Source: Paulownia fortunei (taxonomy: Eukaryota > Streptophyta > Magnoliopsida > Lamiales > Paulowniaceae). From it: a DNA stretch of 64,000 nt. Made by a program: the position numbers and the translations under genes. Location: the NCBI GenBank assembly GCA_019321725.1, contig CM033108.1, forward strand, positions 20,659,799 to 20,723,798, written 5' to 3'. This document shows, piece by piece, positions 22,441 to 35,293 of this stretch. The notes beneath the pieces were generated by a model. The model saw only the letters and a program-made list of their open reading frames with translations, made no database searches and was not told the origin of the DNA. Every line of letters starts with the position of its first letter. Positions within the stretch are counted from its first letter, which is position 1.

Positions 22441-22684
22441 TTTTTTTATGACTCTAATTTTTTCATCAATTGCGTTTATTTAGTGCAGCTTCTAAAAATT
22501 TTATAGGCTCACACTCTGCAAAGAGGCAAAATAGGGTAAGATTTTCAAGCCTATCAGTTATCTCGTATAGTTCTTGAATACTTCTTGTATGCTCTTCATT
22601 TCTCTCTGCTAAAAAAGATGGTCATGAATTTCTATCATCAATTGACAGCGGTGAAGTAGGTGGTGTAGTATGCTCTTCTCTCGA

Positions 22685-23540
22685 TTACTCGACAGTTATT
22701 TGTTCATCGTATTCAAATTCAGGAGCGAAGTTGTAATCTTTATGTTCGGATCCACAACCCCATTCACCTTCTTCATAAAAAATAACATCATGTCTGATGA
22801 TTATCTTTATATTATTAGGATTATATAACTTGTAGCCTTTGGAGTTATTGTCATAACCAATAAAGATGAACTTCTCATTTTTATCATCTAACTCGCTTCT
22901 TTGTTTATCTGGTACATGTACATGGGTTGTGCTTCCAAAAACTCTCAAATAAAAAATGCCAAGTTTTCTTCCATTCCATGCTTTTTATGGTATTTTGCCC
23001 CATAGACTTCTTTTTGGTGAGCGATTTAATAAATACACGCGCATGCCATAGCTTATGCCCAGAGTTCATTTGACATTCTCTTGTTTTTTAGCATGCTTCA
23101 TGCTATGTTGAGAATGGTTTTATTATTTCTTTCTGCAACTCCATTTTGTTGGGGGAGTCTTGGAATAGTGAGTGGTCGCCGAATTCTATTTGCTTCACAA
23201 AACTCTTGGAATTCCTTCAAAGTGAATTCTCCTCCTCGGTCAGATCTCATGGCTTTGATATAAGACTACTTTCTTTCTCTATTGCAGTCTTAAACTTTTT
23301 GAATGATTCAAATACTTTTGATTTCTGCTTCAAGAAATAAACCCACGTTTTTCTTGAGAAATCATCAAAGAATAGTAGAAAATAATTACTTTTACCGAAT
23401 GAGCTTGCCTTGATAGAAAAAAAAACATCTGCATGTATGAGCTCAAATGGATTTTGGGTTCTAGAGTTTGACTCTTCCGGAAAGCTTCTTCTGAATTGCT
23501 TGCCAAGTAGACATCCTTCATAAAGTTAGTTTGGGTGGTT
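22685..23540 (-). pseudogene. Copia A integrase
   Basis: On the minus strand: AMRSDRGGEFTLKEFQEF (second catalytic D), PQQNGVAERNN (catalytic E), and the C-terminal MRVFGSTTHVHVPDKQR with FIFIGYDNNSKGYKLYNP (22685-22948), the usual post-integrase block of Tnt1-like copia. Several stops lie between the first aspartate region and the second. The protein would insert the cDNA. Confidence 0.82.
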
Positions 23541-24060
23541 GATACAAGGCAAATCTCTCACCATCTTCTTCTTAGATAATAACTCTAGTCCTCCAACATT
23601 AAGATGTCCAAATCTCAGATGCCATTACCACGATGAATCTTTATAGCATGCCTTGAGGCATTTAGCCACATCTATTGGAATGTTAAGTAGGAACATTCTA
23701 TTTCTTGATATTGGTACCCTCGCAATCAAGTTATTTATATTGTCTCCTAGAGAAAGATTGTTGGCTTTTAAGTGAATGTCATAATTTTTCTCTAAGAGTT
23801 GTCCCAAACTCAAAATATTTATTTTCATGTTGGGTACATAATAAATATTGAAATAAATTGATGTCTCCCATCTTTCAAATGAATAAGAATTTTACCTCTT
23901 TCTTTCACTACTATCTTGGAATCATCACCAAAAGAGATATTCCCACTTATTGATTCATTAAGTTCCACGAACATTGATCATTTTCGCATATATGATTGCT
24001 AGCACCAGTATCAAGATACCATGTATTTTCTTGCCCTTCATTATTGTCATTGTGTGCTAG
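23541..24060 (-). pseudogene. Copia A protease and GAG-pre-integrase region
   Basis: The minus strand reads NTWYLDTGASNHIC (aspartic protease active site DTGA intact, about 23995-24040) and later MKINILSLGQLLEKNYDI and GHLNVGGLELLSKKKMV of the pre-integrase zinc region. Stops and frame changes separate the parts. Confidence 0.82.
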
Positions 24061-24099
24061 TAACAAAATATTGTCTCCATCTTTTTTATTTTTTTTCAC

Positions 24100-25067
24100 A
24101 AAACTGGCTCTCTCATTTACTCTATTATTGGGGTTTCCATAATCTCTAGCATAATGCCCAAACTTCTGACAATTATAATATTGAACTTGAGATTTGTCAT
24201 ACCTCGAGTTTGAATTGCCTTGTCATACCTCGAGTTTGAATTGCCTCTGCCACGACTTATCATAGAGTTTTTGCCTTTCTCATAGTTGTTGTTGGAGTTA
24301 TTGTTAAAATTCCAACCTCATCCATGACCATGACCATGACCACGACCTTATCCTTGTTCACGACCTCTTCCACGTTAGCTTCTATTATTGTTGAAGTTTT
24401 CTTCTTTATTGGTTGGTTAGACTTCTGTCTTAAGGAGTTGATCAATGACACATTTCTTATTTTTCTTTTCTTCATGAGCTTGTAGCGAATCCAAGAATTG
24501 CTCAATCGTCATTGTTTATATATCTTTAGTGTCATCGATGATAGTTGTAATACTATCAAACTTCACATCTAGGAATTGAAGAATTTTCTCCATAATAACT
24601 ACATATTCTATTTTCTCACTATTTCTATTTAGTTGATTGGAAATGGCTAAAACTTTAGAAAAGTGATCAGAAGCAAGCTCACATTTTTTCATATGCAATG
24701 AATCAAACTCTCTTCTTAAAGTTTGAACTCGCACCTTGTTAACTTTTTCTTCTCCCTTATAAGAGATTTGGAGTTTGTCCCATGCTTGCTTGGAAGAGTA
24801 GCACTTGAAATTTTTTCAAAGTCATTATCATCTAAAGCTTAGTAGATGAGGAAGAGAGCCTTATTGTCTCTCTTTCTTAATTCCTTCAAACTATCTTTTT
24901 AGGTGGAGGATAGTGTTGACTCGTCTTTGGGCTCATCATAGCTTCTCCACGACTTCCCATACATCATGTGCTCTAAGTAGTAGTGCCTTCATTTTGATAC
25001 TCTAATTGTCAAAGTCGCTTTTCTTGAGTTGTGGAACTTGGAATGCCGTCAAGTTCCTATTTGCCAT
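24100..25067 (-). pseudogene. Copia A gag
   Basis: Starts at ATG 25065-25067 with MANRNLTAFQVPQLKKSDFD, then a UBN2-type capsid block in 24516-24734 (QTLRREFDSLHMKKCE, EKILQFLDVKFDSI). The zinc knuckle at about 24165 reads YNCQKFGHYARDY: two of the CCHC cysteines are tyrosine (TGY to TAY changes). A perfect 26-bp tandem duplication (24195-24246) shifts the frame. Packages the element RNA; inactive here. Confidence 0.85.
24195..24246. repeat. Perfect 26-bp tandem duplication in copia A gag
   Basis: Units 24195-24220 and 24221-24246 are identical. 26 is not a multiple of three, so it breaks the gag frame. Confidence 0.9.
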
Positions 25068-25418
25068 TAACTCTCAATAGAGTGTGAAATTTAAAATTTT
25101 GACTATATGGATGGATCTAAAACACTGAAAAACCTTTGGATAACTTCGGTCACAATTTAGGCTTGGTTGATGCCTAGTCAACTCTTGGTCAATAGTGGTC
25201 AATGGTCAAATTCAACTTTTTAACTTGGTAAATGCTCGGTCAAGAGCTCCTTGACTCGGTCAATGGGTTAGATGACTCGGTTTGACATAGCTTGACTCGA
25301 TTCAACTTGGCGAGTTGGCTTAAAAACTTCCGGTTTAGCATAGCGGCGCTTCAGAACTCTGATTTAGCTGATTTTTTTTTCTTTGACAACATGTTCGTCT
25401 CAAGGAACTCTTGTTTGT

Positions 25419-25431
25419 GGCTCTGATGCCA
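25419..25431 (-). other. Copia A primer-binding site (tRNA-Met)
   Basis: The minus strand reads TGGCATCAGAGCC, close to the initiator tRNA-Met primer site, three bases inside the 5' LTR. It fixes the element's orientation. Confidence 0.88.
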
Positions 25432-25434
25432 TTT

Positions 25435-25836
25435 TGTTGGAAATTTATCACTCAAAATATTGATCACTCAAATATTATTACAAGAGAAAACACTCAAACT
25501 ATTCACTTTCAATACAACTTCACTTTTAACAAACTTTCCAAATCTTTCTCCAAACTCTCTTTAGAAGTTTTGCTTCTAATCACTCTTATTTTTCTCTTTT
25601 TTGTTTGATGTTTTGACACTTGAAATGAAAGTTCTATTTATACTAATTTCTAGCAAATCTCTACCATTAATAAACAAACAACTTAAAATCACAATCATAC
25701 ACTTATCAACTAAATCATCACATAATTTTTAATAATTTCACGAACATTACCTATCTTATCTAAAATTAGAAACTATTAAAACTTTGACTAAATACATTTG
25801 ATTAACATTTGGTTTGAAACAAGTTTATTTTCAACA
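25435..25836 (-). repeat. 5' LTR of copia A
   Basis: 402 bp. The minus strand starts TGTTGAAAATAAACTTG and ends ATAAATTTCCAACA. It is a paralogue of 12875-13278 with many substitutions. Confidence 0.9.
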
Positions 25837-25877
25837 CAAGTAATTTATAAGATGTTTTAAGAAATTCCCAAGTACCC

Positions 25878-26869
25878 TTTAAGTTGAAGATTGATCGATC
25901 CATGGCTTGAATTTATGGGGAAAAGAAACCTCAAACTTGTAATCGGACTTGGTTTTATACACATATGAACCACAGAATGTATCAGTAAATGGATACATAT
26001 AGGCATATATACCTACTATTATGTATTAATTATATTAATCTTAATTAAGTTCAAAACATTTTTTTTCCTTTTATCCTTATAATCAAATTCAGCATTCTTT
26101 GAAGTTGTATACTATATCTTTAGATACATCGAGTAGGCTTACAAGCTAGTTTGGTCTCATTAAGTATTCTCTACATGTCATTTGAGGCAAAAATACAAAT
26201 ATAAGAGGTGAATATAAGAAATGTTATGCATACATACATATATACATACATACATACATATATATATATATAAATATTATCGACTTAGATTCAATCCAAA
26301 AGAAGTCTCACCCAAGTAACAAAGTTCTAGGGTCTTAAAAAAAACTCAAAAGTATTAGGTTGGAGTCTCAAGGGAAAATGTTATTTTATCCGTATGTTAA
26401 AAATCAAAAGGCTACTTTACACTGTGTTTATAAAAAAAAGTAATCGCCTTGTGTAATCATTAAAATTAGAAAAATAGCCAACTTATACTTTAAATATATG
26501 CTAATGAATTTTTTACTTTTTTTATGGTTCAAAATCATTTAAAGTAAAGACTATTAAATAAACATATTTAGAATTTTATTTACTAAAACATGTAAGTTCT
26601 TATAAAATGTGAAAAATAATATAAATATTTCAATTATTATTTTTATTCCTTATACAAAATTAAAGTGAAATATATTAGCATATCGAAGATCAATATGCTC
26701 ATGTAGTAACAAATGTATGACAATTTTCTTGATATATTTTTATAGATTATGTGATATGAGATTAAATCTTAAAGCTATTATGTTTTCACTTAATAATTCA
26801 AATTATCTTGGATAAAAAATAAGAATGTCATTAAAAAATAATTTTCAATTTTGTAAGGATTATAGTTTT
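25878..26869. other. Intergenic; contains a copy of the Helitron 2 target region
   Basis: No gene seen. 25930-26260 matches 36592-36886 over about 290 bp (shared runs such as GCTAGTTTGGTCTCATTAA and TTCTCTACATGTCATTTGAGG). In the second location the match stops where Helitron 2 begins, so this copy shows the site without the Helitron. A CATA microsatellite lies near 26235-26270. Confidence 0.6.
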
Positions 26870-27327
26870 TGTAAGAAAATTAATCAATAATATAAAATGA
26901 ATCAAATATTCATATAATTCATGTGGATCGGGTATATATATACACAGTGGATTGTCGATCCACGTATCTCGAATCAAGCTCGTCTACCAGCCTCCTTTTG
27001 ATCGAAGCACGAATATATCTTTCTCATTGGTGGTGAATAACTACTAAAGTTATTCACTCAATTACACACCTTAAATCCTTGGAGTCTATGGTGATGCTCC
27101 AAGAAGACTGAGAGAGAAAAAGATTTGAGAGAATATGGAGAGAGTTTATGGGAGAATTACGTTCATTCACACATTCTATTGGATGGGGATTAGAGATATT
27201 TATTCTTACTTAAGGTAGAAATCCTAGTCCAACTAGAAAACTCAATCCCACTCAAATTGTGGAGATATCCAACTAAATATGGATGCCAATTGAATCAATG
27301 GTCCTAAACCCGATTCAATTTTCAATA
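26870..27327 (-). repeat. 3' LTR of copia B
   Basis: 458 bp, similar along its full length to 32942-33397. On the plus strand it begins TGTAAGAAAATTAATC and ends TTCAATA. Confidence 0.88.
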
Positions 27328-28479
27328 TCTCCCACTTATACATATTTGACCCGATTTCCTCGAATCTCATCATCATACAATTTTTCAATCTCACGCTAGT
27401 CCCTTCATATAGAAAATGAGATGTGCAACCAAGCGAGAAAGTATAGGTGAGGAGAGTTATATTAAGTCATCACCAAACTAACATAACCCTACAACTCAAT
27501 AGCTCGTTGTGTACCCCAAATCAAGTGGTCGTACCCAATCAAGCATCTCTAGATCCCTCAATGAAATAAATAGAGCATGTTCGACCTACTCAAATATGTA
27601 TCTATGTTCATGACTAGTCAAACACATTTCGACATAGTCGCCCGGGCTATGAACCATAGAACATAAATGCATTACCAACCTAGTTCTTCATCGGTCTCTC
27701 ATGCCAATCAGCTTGGTCTTGACAGCTTTCCTAGACATGCTCCTACAGACTGAATCATGCATGGCCATTAGAAACATGCTAAAGTAGCGTCATCAAGTTT
27801 ACACCTCATGACAAAGTCCAGAGTCCCAAAGGGTACAAAACTAATATGGGCTCACACAGTGACGAAGTAGGGACCTATTCAGTCACTTTTCCATAAGAGG
27901 TCATCTCAAAGTACATGTAGTATGAATATATGCTATGATGGAGCTCCCACTCAATTTAGACAAGTCACGCTCTTAATATCATATGAACTTAAGTCTAGTC
28001 GCTCTCAAAGCGCCTGACCTGTATATCACCAGAAGTCACTCTCCAAAATGTCTTCTTGCAGTTTGCACATTCAGCTAAGAACAAGCTTATTATGAAGTTT
28101 GGACATACTTCTTCTAATAGATCAACTCTGATCTCATCTTAGCCTCCAAGCTAAGGCGACTCTTAGTTATACATATTAACCTTCTTCGCTACTCTAAGCA
28201 TAAAGATGATCATTCGCAAACCTTAATTATGTTATACAATCTTTAATTCTCATCCTGCTCGCTATCATAGCACCAAGGCGATTACCCGTGTCAGAGGGTC
28301 AATCAAAGCTTGGTGATAACTTACAAATTCAGTACCAAACTCATAATGAGAATACAAATATAACTCATTAATCACAATATGTTCTCACTGGCAACAAAAA
28401 TCAAATTCTACGTAATCTCGTACTACTCACATGCCTTTGGAGCATATCTCCATACAGAGGCAAGGGATAAGTGATCAAA

Positions 28480-29030
28480 CCACTAGTAGAAATATGATTG
28501 AGAACAATTTAATTTTGCGCAATACTCTCTGAAGTGAAGGGGTGACTTGTATTAGTATGTATAGTCCTCCAACAATACTTGGCACCCAAAGCATACATCA
28601 AAGTGGCATTATTATCACAAAGACAACAAAAGCCTCACAAATGTGCGCACAATGGGCATCCTTTCAAAATACCAAATCGCCTCCAACAAATCTCAGACCA
28701 CTCTATTAAGATATCTAAGTATCCACTTGACAACATCACATTATTGCGTCAATGATCACTTTGATATCCACTTACCAATAATATAATTATCAAGCACAGT
28801 ATTAGTCGAGTACACACCAGTGCACATCAAACCTTCTACAATGCTTGCATAATACTAGCTAGTATTTCTTTTCTTCTTCCATCTCAAGACATTTCAATCT
28901 AACTAAGAACTTAATCTTTGACTATAAAGTGTCAATAGGATTGGTGAGATGCATACAAAAATTTAGTATCACAATACCAAGTGTACATCTACTTTTCCTA
29001 TATCCATTCAAATATAACTGACAACCACTA
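28480..29030 (-). pseudogene. Copia B RT/RNase H relic
   Basis: The minus strand contains CDVVKWILRYL, the conserved block at the RT-RNase H junction of copia elements, preceded by a decayed LMCTGVYSTN stretch resembling SLMYAMVCTRPD. Both are followed by stops. The rest of the interior (27340-28480 and 29030-32925) shows no readable domain. Confidence 0.55.
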
Positions 29031-32000
29031 CTAAGCGGAGACACCTTCATGTCCCTTCTGGCCATCATATTATTGTCCAAATACAGTGAGAATTAAATTC
29101 TCTTATTTATGTTGACATATACTTAGTGATCTTATTCAACTATCGTAAGCTTACCAGAGTGATAGCTCGATGAAATCGATAACACCATTTTTTTGATGAT
29201 AATTTATGTTACAAATGGAGCTTCTCGATCAGCAATCTTTGCGCTCTTGCCCTACTTCTTGAATTCATTAGGTGATCTACATAGATCTCATCATCCACTC
29301 CTCATTTATATATGTCAACCTCAATCGTCCAGGACAAACCTAGATAAAAGTGGCAATAACTAATAGCATCTTGACGTATTAAGGCGATCTCACCACTTAG
29401 GGAGAAAATCTCAAAAATTTGTGCTCCACAATTAGGCGTAAACATTTTGCCCTTGGTTGAGCTATACAAATGTTAATCAACCTATCTACTTTGCACTTGA
29501 CCTCTAGAAACCACATGTTTCTAATGGCCTTGCACTTAAACGGAAGATCAACCAGCTCTAGATTTTGTTCTTAGTCATTAGGCTTATCTTTTCCTTCATA
29601 GCAGCTATTCTCTTAAAGTATCAAGTGAAGTCAAAAGTCTAAGTTGACTCATCAACATCCACAAAAGTAGTCATGAAGGATACCCACTTAATCTCATATA
29701 GACAATGGAGAACAACTCACGTGCACGCATTCTTACTTCTAGAATATGAGACTTATTTTTAAATGAGACACTGCTACTGACTTTGGGTCGCTTCTACTAT
29801 CTTAGTGATTGCTAAATGAGTTTTAAAAAAAACATCATCCTCACTAGAAAATTGAGCGCCACTTTAAGAATCTTACAACTCTTATAGCGCAAGATTTCAT
29901 TTGACTTCTTATATGCTCGTAATTCCTCGATGAGAAAATCTATACTGTGCGACTTAATTTTTATAGTTTTTCCATAAAGGTGTTCATTACTTTTGAGAAC
30001 ATAGCTTCTTGAACTTAAATAGGCGTAAACCCACTAATTTGGGCTTGCTACCACATCACAACTCATTGAAGGTTGGAGAATTCACTTGGAGGCACAATTT
30101 TTATTATGTAGGCCGTAATCAAGATTGCATATTCCTAATTGAGATACAAATCAATTTGCACCATCATATCAATTGAGTCATTTTGAAGTGTTTGATTCAT
30201 CACTCTTTGCAAACTCCTTTAGTTGCGAAATGTTTAGAATCATCCTTCAAATTGCAATTTCATTTTCCCCACACATGTGTCCAAACTATTTAGACATGTT
30301 ATTCTTGCTTCATATTAGTATGTTGAACTTAAATGTTCATACTTCTTGTGGTTCTCTACCTCTGTCAAGAATCGCTCTAAACAATTTAGCGCTTCTGACT
30401 AGTGAGAGTTGGAGCGTATTAGCTTATAGTGTGAATAGCAAAGAAAGAAACACAATTATGACTTGTACCTAAAAGGTCTCTTACATGAAAGATGGACAAA
30501 TCTACTCGCTCAACCAATGTCTTATAAGTGCATCAATTTAACCGACTATTTTGAATCTAGTGCCTTTTGCACATCTCCAAAGAGTAGCTCACACTAATTG
30601 TTGAGCTTGAAAAAATAACTCATGCCCTTTGCTGAGCTTGAGATGGCATTTAAACTCATAATGCCTCCTCTTGTGCGCCATTTAAACAAGCATGGCTGCA
30701 CAACACTCGATAATAGTCTGCTCAATCTCGAATTTCATGCTATGTTTCATCAACTTCTACTATCCATCGAAGGAGAGAATTGAAAATATCAGCAAATGAG
30801 AGAGCTTTAAGTAGTCAAATTTCATCTCAGTACAATTACGAGCGAAGTGACCAGTCTCATCATTGCCCCTGACATTTGTTGGCGGTTAGTTGCCTTTATC
30901 ACTAAGGTGACACGCCTTGTCACTTTATTGGATCAAATTTATGGTTCTAGTTTTAACTTTTGCTCTTGTCAAGCTATTTTTGTCTTTTCCAACACTAACC
31001 AAGTTGGTTTATATTTGTCAACATGAGCGACAAGAATAATTACTTGTATATTTTTCGACTCTCAACAATCAGCCTCAAGTTAGGTGATTATTATCAAAAA
31101 TTTGTTAATAATATTTATAAGTTAGCTGAAAAAAAAAATGACTTTAAGATAACTAGAACTTTTTAATTATGAGCAAGCTCATATGATAAAATAGAGCTCA
31201 AACTCCTTTATTAATTCCTCGTATTTGCAGCTTGCACAAAATAAGGACAAACGTGATTCTTGATCCATTAGTATATTGTCAGCGCCTAAGTCGCGACAAT
31301 ATTTGACAACTTAAAATCTTGTATTTGCGGCTTAAATAAATTAAAGCGTATATTTAATCTTAGTTCACTACCATATTGTCAGTGTCTAAGTCGCGACAAT
31401 ATTGGACAACTTGTCCATTTTCATGCTTAATTGGCTTAAATCGTAAAATTGGTGAGTTGGTCTAAGACTTCTAAATTAATTGCGCAAAAAAAAAAGTACT
31501 GATCTAATATTTTATTCTAGATCCAAGTAAATTATTTATTATTCCTTTATACTCAGCGAAATCGAAAATTTCGCAACTCAGGCTAGTAATCATCTCCCAC
31601 TGAATGAAAAACATAATAAAAATTTACTGATTGTGAATAAAATATAAATTTGTCCACACATATATTATGAATGCAAATATACAATATGAACAATAAAATA
31701 TTAGCCCCATATGGGCGACATTGACATTTGATGCATCATGTTTGAGATAATTTTGGCTCATGGTGGTAAAACAAAAAATATCCTCTAAAATTTATATATA
31801 TGGCTCTCAAAAATAGTCTAGTAAATACATGCCTTGAAAATAATAAAAAAATTTCATTGGTTCAAAATCTACTATATCAATCTAGACAAAAATAAAAAAA
31901 TAGAAATATCGAATTACCACCACCGCCATAAATTATCTCTCATAAAAATATGAGATAATATAAAACATTAAACATTCAATTTACATGAGCACCCAAATAT

Positions 32001-32941
32001 CAGTGTCTATTCATTCACAATATATAATAATTCATATCGCATCAAATAAATTTAAATTGCATCATAATTATATAAAAAATATAATTAATAAAGCACGTAA
32101 CTCATATTGGACATATTAATTATATAAAAAAAAAATTGCATGCATCCTATTGCACAAAAAAAAAATTATACACCCTATGCGCAAAAAAATATTTTTACAT
32201 GCATAGCACAAAAACTATTATATGGATTTCGCAGCCAATTATATCACAAAAGAGTGCAGTGATTTAGTGGTAGTTCACTATCTAACAACAATCAGCAATC
32301 TAGTTTAAATTCATGTTGGTGCAAACTCTAAATTTTATTTTCAACAACACATGGTAACCACATAGGGCCACATGTGGTAAACCTAAGCGTCAATCATGCG
32401 CCACATGGTCGTATGACACAAGCTAGAGGCACTATGTCAGCACACCACCTAAGCATGTGCACCACATGGCTATATGCCACGTCAGCCAATGCCCCATGTT
32501 AGTGCCAGCGCCTTCCCAGGCACCGGCCGTCCAATTCCGGCGATCAATGGATTTTCTGGCGAGAAAAATTAAATATCTATCAAAAAACTTCAAAAATTCA
32601 TATCTCAGTCATTTTAAGTCCGTTTTTTATGAATTTTATATCATTTGGAACCTCTTTTTATGCTCTACAACATAAAATAAAAATTTCATAACAAAAATAT
32701 CAAAACCTAGTTCGATTTTGAGTCTAAATATAAACAAGTATCTAACTTTAAATTAAATTTTCTCTCAAACTGTTTATCCATTTTTTATCAAATTTTAACC
32801 ACGTGATCTACACATTAAGATCAACGTATGGTAAAAATTTTATGCTTTTAAAAAATAAATTATTTTTTTAAAAACACATACATATTCATAAATTCAATCA
32901 AATGAAATGACGAGAACAAGCCCTATGGGCTCTGATACCAC

Positions 32942-33397
32942 TGTAGAAAAATTAATCAATAATATAATATGAATCAAATATTCATATAATTCATGTGGAT
33001 CGGGTATATCTATACACAGCGGATTGTCGATCGGGTATACATATAAGCTCGTCTACCAGCTTCCTTTTGATCGAAGGACGAATATATCTTTCTCATTAGT
33101 GGTGAATAACTACTAGAGTTATTCACTCAATTACACACCTCAAATCCTTGGAGTGTATGGTGATGCTTCAAGGAAGATTGAGAGAGAAAAAGATTTAAGA
33201 GAATATAGAGAGAGTTTATGGAAAAATTACGTTCATTCACACATTCTGTTGGATGGGAATTAGAGATATTTATTCCTACTTAAGGTAGAAATTATAGTCC
33301 AACTAGGAAACTCAATCTCATTCAAATTGTGGACACATCCAACTAAATATGGATGTCAATTGAGTCAATGATTCTAAACCCGATCCAATTTCCAATA
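32942..33397 (-). repeat. 5' LTR of copia B
   Basis: 456 bp, partner of 26870-27327. It ends 5 bp before the GTTTT duplication limit and 258 bp before the first ATG of the receptor kinase exon 1. Confidence 0.88.
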
Positions 33398-33655
33398 GTT
33401 TTAAATTAAAAACCATCAGAAATATTGTCATTTTCTCATGGAAGACTTTTGGCAAAGAACTTGATGGCTCGAGTCAATGCTAGCTGGGAAATATTAATAA
33501 GGATAGTGAAAGACAGGTCTGGTAGACCACCCCAACATTATTGCTCAACACCCCTAACTCTTTTCATTTTCCATGGTACAAATTGTTAATTATTTATATT
33601 ATGAGCCCTTCAATTTATATATGTCAAGAAGTTCCTGATTCTATATCAAATAAAT

Positions 33656-34559
33656 ATGCTTATGGCAAGAGCTTGTTGCTTCTTCCTTTGTGCAACCTTC
33701 TGTCTGGTGCATTTTTCTGTAGCCTTTGTCTTCAACGATATCACCACTGACAAATCCACTCTTGTTGTCTTTAAATCCCATATCACCTCGGACCCTTACA
33801 ATGTCTTGGCCGAGAACTGGTCCACGACAACCTCGGTTTGCGACTGGATTGGGGTCACCTGCGGCTCTCGCCACCACAGGGTGACTGCATTGAATATTTC
33901 TAACATGGGACTCACAGGCACCATTCCTGCCCAATTGGGAAACCTCTCGTTTCTTGTTTACCTTGACATGAGCAAAAATAATTTCCATGGAAACTTGCCA
34001 TATGAGCTTTCCAGGTTGCGTAGATTGAGAGCCATCAACCTCAACAGCAACAGTTTCAATGCAATAATTCCACCCTGGCTTGGTTTCTTGCCGCAGCTTC
34101 GAGTCTTGTCACTCCAGGGAAACAATTGCACTGGATTTATTCCACCTTCCCTCTCCAACATATCAAAGCTTGAGTTTTTGGAACTATCATCAAATCAGCT
34201 TCAAGGAAAGATTCCTGAAGAGATTGGAAATCTTAGTAATCTCAAGGTGTTTGCTGCCGCGGATAACCAGCTCACTGGTCCGATACCATTTGCAATCTTC
34301 AACGTTTCTCCCATGGAAACAATTTCCTCTTGGAAAAGTGGATTATCTGGAAATCTTGCTTCTGACATGTGTTGCAATCTTAGAACACTTGACCTGTCTA
34401 ACAATGACTTGTCCGGGCTATTACCTTTGACCTTATTCCGATGTTCGCATCTTCAAACTCTATCCTTGTCGCATAACAGGTTTCGTGGAGCCATACCGAG
34501 TGGGATTGGGAACTTGAAGATGCTTGAGGTTTTATACCTCAGTCGTAACAGTTTGGAAG
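33656..34559 (+). CDS. LRR-XII receptor kinase, exon 1 (signal peptide, LRR cap, LRR 1-9)
   Basis: Encodes the start of a plasma-membrane LRR receptor-like kinase of subfamily XII (FLS2/EFR/Xa21-like, often labelled At3g47570-like), a class whose studied members perceive microbial patterns. Residues 1-25 are a hydrophobic signal peptide. Residues 28-70 are the LRRNT_2 cap, with FKSHITSDP and the cysteine pair VCDWIGVTC. Then about nine 24-residue LRRs, consensus LxxLxLSxNxLxGxIPxxxGN, the seventh being degenerate. The exon ends in NSLEG, with donor GT at 34560, phase 1. Beyond that the open frame runs 24 residues into intron sequence. ATG 33656 and ATG 33662 are both possible starts. Only about 255 bp separate it from the LTR of copia B. 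Confidence 0.85.
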
Positions 34560-34933
34560 GTACAATAATGTTTATGGTGGAATTGCTAAATAATAAGCTT
34601 CTCTTTCTCCTACTGAGTAACAGGTTTAGTTAGACCACAAGTTGGAAACATGGAATCTAATTATGTTTCAATTTAATGTTTCACTAATTTTATTGTGCAT
34701 TTATAAGATGGAATATGAAGTAAAACATCAAATTGAAATAAAAGATCTAAATTGAATAATTTTACTCTTTCATGCATTTTATTATTTAACATTTTGTGTC
34801 TATATTATTTTAGGATTCCATCATTATGACTATATATATCTGGAAAATAAATTATATTCTAAAATTAGAGAGGAGATATATTTATTGGTTAATATTCTTA
34901 TTCTTGCCACAAATTCTGCAACTGATTTGACAG

Positions 34934-35293
34934 GTTCAATTCCAAAGGACATTGGTAATCTTTATGCGTTGAAGAGGCTTTCCTTACATACCAACAACAT
35001 TAGTGGCCCTATACCACTAACCATATTCAACATCTCTTCTCTTCAATACATAGCTCTATCAACTAATCGCCTATATGGTATTCTTCCCACAAATATATGC
35101 CGTTCTCTTCCAAATCTTCAAGCGCTTTACTTGGATCAGAATGATTTGTATGGAAGCATCCCAAAGGGCACAGAATGTTCAGCTCTTGAAATTTTGTCTT
35201 TGGGTGGTAACAAGTTGGAAGGCTCCATTCCTAGAGAGATTGGAAATTTAACCGTACTTAAGATGCTGTATCTTGATGACAATCACTTCACAG
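34934..35293 (+). CDS. LRR-XII receptor kinase, exon 2 (five-LRR cassette)
   Basis: Exactly 360 bp, giving 120 residues or five LRRs (SIPKDIGNLYALKRLSL ... YLDDNHFTG). The acceptor is TTTGACAG at 34926-34933 and the donor is GT at 35294. Both junctions are phase 1, so the exon joins exon 1 (SLEG|SIPK) and exon 3 (HFTG|IIPQ) without changing the frame. All LRR consensus leucines and asparagines look normal. A paralogous exon lies at 51144-51503. An open reading extends beyond the donor but has intron-like composition. Confidence 0.82.

Larger units (their letters stand above)
12875..25836 (-). mobile_element. Ty1-copia retrotransposon A, split by a 7.67-kb insertion
   Basis: LTR pair 12875-13278 and 25435-25836. 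On the minus strand the order is 5' LTR, PBS (25419-25431), gag, protease, integrase, RT, RNase H, polypurine tract (13279-13287), 3' LTR. Removing the insertion 13524-21190 plus one 9-bp duplication leaves about 5.3 kb, a normal copia length. The LTRs differ at many sites and every domain carries stops, so it is old and inactive. Flanks (CAAAC left, CAAGT right) agree only in part as a 5-bp target duplication. Confidence 0.88.
26870..33397 (-). mobile_element. Ty1-copia retrotransposon B (very decayed)
   Basis: LTRs 26870-27327 and 32942-33397 with the 5-bp target duplication GTTTT on both outer sides (26865-26869 and 33398-33402). A PBS (minus strand TGGTATCAGAGCCC, 32927-32940) and a polypurine tract (minus AAGTGGGAGA at 27328-27338) give the minus orientation. 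The 6.5-kb length fits an intact structure, but the interior has almost no open frames. Only the end of RT could be recognised. Confidence 0.85.

Noticed and set aside
27340..32925. Possible host genes inside copia B
   Set aside because: Only short frames such as 30173-30472; the LTR pair, PBS, purine tract and target duplication explain the whole block.
33641..33988. Minus-strand 115-residue ORF
   Set aside because: Antisense shadow of receptor kinase exon 1.
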